Of a stretch of DNA of 6,106 nucleotides, positions 4,906-6,106 are shown piece by piece. The notes beneath the pieces are model-generated. The model saw only the letters and a program-made list of their open reading frames with translations. It had not been told where the DNA came from and ran no database searches. The translations under genes were made by a program, and so were the position numbers. The DNA comes from an uncultured Ignavibacteriota bacterium. Lineage in GTDB: Bacteria > Bacteroidota > Ignavibacteria > UBA10030 > UBA8401. The stretch is taken from positions 1-6,106 of the forward strand of contig CAIVNT010000109.1 in the NCBI GenBank assembly GCA_903907305.1, in the 5' to 3' direction. The number at the start of each line of letters is the position of its first letter. Within the stretch, counting starts at the first letter, position 1.

Positions 4906-6106
4906 TCCATGACGAGATCAAACAGCAAATAGTCGAACTCTTTTCCAGTCCGGATGCAGACGTTCGAAGGCAAGCAGCGGAGAATCTATCCTCTGCACAA
5001 AGTGTGATCGTCTCCTCTGCGCTCGCTCTTGCGCTGCAGGATAAGGATAAAGGAGTGCGCGATTCAGCGGCACGTGCTCTGCTGGATATGAAAAGCAAAA
5101 GCGCATCATTCGCCGTAGCGGAATATCTGGTGGACAGCAGTTTTGTCACCAGGAATCTGGCGTCGAATCTGCTCCTGCAGTTCGGTGAATTCTCCGTTGA
5201 ACCGCTGCTGTATTATGCGATCCACCCGAATCACGATGTGCGGAAGCTTGCGATCGATACGTTGGGACTTATCGGTGATCCGAAAGCGATCCCGACATTG
5301 TCCATGCTGGCGAACGACCTGGATGACAATGTGATCCTTGCTGTTGTGGAGGCATTCGGGAACATCAAAGATCCGTCTGTAGTGCCGATCCTTGCGATGA
5401 TCTTCTCCACGTATGAATACTCCCGTGTTGTGGTTGTGGAAGCGATGGGAAAGATCGGACATGAATCCGCCGCACCATTCCTTCTGTCGCAATTGAATGA
5501 TATGAACGCTCCGGAAGGGGATGAACTTCTTGTCAATTTCGCCATTGTTGAAGCACTCGCCTCCACCGGAAATCCTACTGTTCTGAAGGCCATCGTTGAG
5601 CATTGCAACAGCAGCACCGGAAAGATGCGGAATATCTATCTGTTCGCCTTGGTCTGTATTGCAGAACGCTATGAGATCGTGCTTTCGGAATTCACATCAC
5701 TGGTAGAGCATTTTAAAACAGCGCTGCAGGATGACGATACCCGTATCGTGATCGTTGCGACCAAAGCGTTGCTGAGCATGATGGATGCGGATGTGGAAGC
5801 GCATGTCCTGAATTTGATCGGCAGGAACGACCAGCTCGATCAGCTGATCCTCAACAATCTTCAGGGGGGCGGCCGATCCTTCGTAGCACTGACAAAGAAA
5901 TATCCTACGTTCCAGCGCGACCAGAAAAAGACAGCGATCGATTACATTTTGCCGCAGCTGAGCGAACTTGCCGTAACGGATGATGAGGAGATACAGCAGG
6001 CACGTGCTGATCTGTTCGCTCATCTTGTCGGGGAATGGATCGATTCGGATGAAGAACTTCGGACGGTGATCATCGATGCGATGTTCTATCTGGACGAGGA
6101 ACGTGC
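4902..6106 (+). CDS. HEAT-repeat scaffold protein (3'-truncated)
   Basis: The frame from ATG 4902 stays open to the right edge, giving 401 complete codons with no stop; the C terminus is missing. The protein is built of paired amphipathic helices typical of HEAT/PBS-lyase-like repeats. Recurrent units carry a D-x-VR-x2-A-x3-L pattern: DVRRQAAENL (20-29), GVRDSAARALLDM (51-63), HDVRKLAIDTLGLIGDPKAI (111-130), NVILAVVEAFGNIKDPSVVP (143-162), SRVVVVEAMGKIGHESAAPF (174-193), and NFAIVEALASTGNPTVLKAI (212-231). Beyond about 240 the repeats are more divergent, and the visible end is acidic (TDDEEIQQ, DSDEEL). There is no signal peptide or membrane helix, so it should be cytoplasmic. HEAT arrays are protein-binding scaffolds, not enzymes. 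Its place 20 bases after a CheY-like gene suggests it binds that regulator or another chemosensory protein. No earlier in-frame start is nearby and no strong ribosome site is visible. Confidence 0.88.
   Translation, partial: MIHDEIKQQIVELFSSPDADVRRQAAENLSSAQSVIVSSALALALQDKDKGVRDSAARALLDMKSKSASFAVAEYLVDSSFVTRNLASNLLLQFGEFSVEPLLYYAIHPNHDVRKLAIDTLGLIGDPKAIPTLSMLANDLDDNVILAVVEAFGNIKDPSVVPILAMIFSTYEYSRVVVVEAMGKIGHESAAPFLLSQLNDMNAPEGDELLVNFAIVEALASTGNPTVLKAIVEHCNSSTGKMRNIYLFALVCIAERYEIVLSEFTSLVEHFKTALQDDDTRIVIVATKALLSMMDADVEAHVLNLIGRNDQLDQLILNNLQGGGRSFVALTKKYPTFQRDQKKTAIDYILPQLSELAVTDDEEIQQARADLFAHLVGEWIDSDEELRTVIIDAMFYLDEER

Noticed and set aside
5106..5603. Antisense open frame of 165 codons and an overlapping one of 128 codons (5231-5617)
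   Set aside because: Both lie opposite the HEAT-repeat gene, which is continuous with clear repeats. The antisense frames show no domain and no start signals.
1..6106. Insertion sequences, CRISPR arrays, tRNA or rRNA genes and attachment sites
   Set aside because: I saw no transposase fragments, regularly spaced repeats, tRNA-like cloverleaf or long direct repeats. The window is almost fully coding on one strand.

Overview
The window looks like part of a chemosensory locus from a Gram-negative bacterium. An outer-membrane porin with a signal peptide implies a double membrane. Base composition looks balanced by eye, and all genes share similar codon use. Recognisable Shine-Dalgarno sequences precede cheB, the porin and the small Cys/His protein. 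Protein style (HEAT protein, OprB-type porin, CZB chemoreceptor) reminds me of the Ignavibacteria/Bacteroidota side of the tree, but this is an impression and no marker gene is present. All genes lie on the + strand, and both window ends cut through a gene.

Left block (1-4103). The window opens inside a methyl-accepting chemotaxis protein, at the end of a membrane helix. It continues through HAMP-type linkers, the conserved cytoplasmic signalling hairpin and a C-terminal CZB (chemoreceptor zinc-binding) domain with its His/Cys/His/His ligands intact. Its stop codon overlaps the start of cheB (ATGA), so receptor and methylesterase are probably translationally coupled. CheB has a complete receiver domain and complete Ser-His-Asp catalytic residues. 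Only 24 bases later, after a good ribosome binding site, comes a carbohydrate-selective porin of the OprB type. This suggests that nutrient entry across the outer membrane and chemosensory adaptation are co-expressed.

Middle (4104-4288). A 185-base AT-rich intergenic region separates the blocks. It holds a 13-bp palindrome, a small stem-loop, a degenerate sigma-54-like -24/-12 element and a 10-bp palindrome close to the expected transcription start. It is the most likely site for a second promoter.

Right block (4289-6106). A 67-residue Cys/His-rich protein that I do not recognise (CX2CX14CX2H, nine histidines) is followed 8 bases later by a stand-alone CheY-like receiver. A HEAT-repeat protein then starts at 4902 and stays open past the right edge, with at least 401 residues. 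A 16-bp inverted repeat and a four-codon mini-ORF overlap the HEAT start codon.

Working model (inference): the CZB receptor reports zinc or oxidant status, or an external ligand through its unseen sensor domain. It signals through a CheA/CheW pair outside the window. CheB resets the receptor, and the CheY-like protein and HEAT scaffold carry or shape the output. No cheA, cheW or cheR is present here. The least familiar element is the small Cys/His protein paired with the response regulator.
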